Of a stretch of DNA of 20,847 nt, positions 20,370 to 20,847 are shown in pieces; the first letter of the stretch is position 1, and every line of letters starts with the position of its first letter. The translations under genes were made by a program, and so were the position numbers. The DNA is from Reticulomyxa filosa (Eukaryota; Foraminifera; Reticulomyxidae). The stretch lies in the NCBI GenBank assembly GCA_000512085.1, contig ASPP01001240.1, positions 1 to 20,847 of the forward strand. Reading direction: 5' to 3'. The notes below the pieces were generated by a model. It saw only the letters and a program-made list of their open reading frames with translations, was not told where the DNA came from and did no database searches.

Positions 20370-20377
20370 TGACGTCA
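20370..20377. promoter_or_regulatory. Perfect CRE octamer (TGACGTCA)
   Basis: The palindrome TGACGTCA, the classical bZIP (CREB/ATF) binding site, lies 84 bp upstream of the proposed ATG (20286, minus strand) of the large gene and also upstream of the possible plus-strand exons. In an AT-rich spacer, a palindromic octamer with two G/C pairs on each half is notable but may still be chance. Function is inferred from position only. Confidence 0.4.
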
Positions 20378-20398
20378 GCACCAACCGAAAAAGAAGGA

Positions 20399-20671
20399 AT
20401 GCGATTAATATTTACTTTTGTAACAATATATTTGAAAGATGTATAAGAAATAGTAATAACAAATTGAGACGCTATTGTTATCTTGGGTATTTGGTAATTG
20501 TTAAGAATAACTTAGAAAATTTCATTTGTCAGTAAACATCTTCTTCTGGTTTCTTTTTTTCTTCAATATACATTAGAGTATATTGAATTGCAAGACAAAA
20601 AATATGAAAATGATTTAAAGACATGCCTGAGATGCAGCAAACTTTGCAATGAAAAAATGTGTTTATTTTGG
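20399..20671 (+). CDS. Possible small two-exon gene or 5' exons, Cys-cluster peptide
   Basis: Exon 20579-20671 follows the acceptor ATACATTAGAG and reads YIELQDKKYENDLK then TCLRCSKLCNEKMCLFW, with the TGG codon followed by TGA. The C-x2-C-x3-C-x4-C spacing looks like a small zinc- or disulfide-binding cluster. A compatible first exon is 20399-20440 (MRLIFTFVTIYLKD, hydrophobic) with donor GTATAA, giving 45 residues. Alternatively TG/GTGAAC at 20671 is a donor to a later exon. The case rests only on composition and phase. The opposite strand also has an open frame of 64 codons, which I judge the less likely one. Confidence 0.25.
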
Positions 20672-20847
20672 TGAACAAAACCTTCTTTTAAATAGGATGA
20701 ATTTACGAAAAAACAAAATAAAATAAGTTTGGCATCTTTAATGCAATGCCAAAACAAACAAGAAAATAATTAGTTTAATTATTGTTTGTGAGTTGTTAAA
20801 ACCTTTTTTTTTTTGTGATGAGTGTGATGATTTGATTTGGATGTGGG

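Noticed and set aside
1-20847. Bacterial or phage operon, CRISPR array, rRNA
   Set aside because: GT-AG introns, monocistronic spacing and eukaryote-specific families throughout. No regularly spaced direct repeats and no rRNA-like conserved blocks seen.

Overview
The window reads as nuclear DNA of a free-living protist with an AT-rich genome. The genes are broken by many short introns, mostly 70-170 bp. Homopolymer A/T tracts lie in nearly every intron, and one gene carries a Dictyostelium-like Asn run. The mix of genes fits a rhizarian (for example a foraminifer such as Reticulomyxa) or an amoebozoan: a cAMP-receptor-like 7TM protein, a plant/protist-type wax synthase, an hnRNP H/F-like three-RRM protein and a retinoid-inducible-type serine carboxypeptidase. 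The taxon is an inference. There is no operon structure, CRISPR array, rRNA or convincing tRNA.

Layout. (1) 1-1240, plus strand: the 3' part of an unrecognised spliced gene. (2) About 1250-3050, very AT-rich: decayed minus-strand retroelement sequence. It holds a broken zinc-knuckle (gag/ORF1-like) segment and a second, more degraded copy of part of it. (3) 3103-5334, minus: a wax-synthase-like membrane acyltransferase with a long charged/Asn-rich insert. (4) 5674-6897, minus: a complete three-exon 7TM receptor of the Dictyostelium cAMP-receptor type. (5) 7538-9270, plus: an hnRNP H/F/GRSF1-like protein (four exons, 448 aa) preceded by a short in-frame upstream ORF. It is divergent from the receptor gene. 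(6) 10117-11927, minus: a six-exon S10 serine carboxypeptidase with an intact catalytic triad. (7) 12357-12627: a nested inverted-repeat (MITE-like) element in the AT-rich spacer. (8) 12857-20286, minus: one very large gene that I reassembled by hand from about 22 exons. It encodes about 1,890 residues of coiled-coil and low-complexity sequence with a C-terminal segment resembling DUF4378, the domain of plant TRM proteins related to centrosomal CAP350. (9) 20287-20847: a spacer with a perfect CRE octamer, then a possible plus-strand exon.

The genes do not form an evident pathway. The receptor acts at the cell surface, the acyltransferase in the ER membrane, the RRM protein on RNA, the peptidase in the secretory/lysosomal route and the large protein probably on microtubule-organising structures. 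What links them is gene architecture. Donors are often GTT/GTG rather than GTAAGT. Several acceptors are preceded by an oligo(A) tract instead of a pyrimidine tract. At several places an exon chain closes perfectly only if one extra base is present in a short homopolymer, which points to homopolymer undercalling or, less likely, frameshifting.
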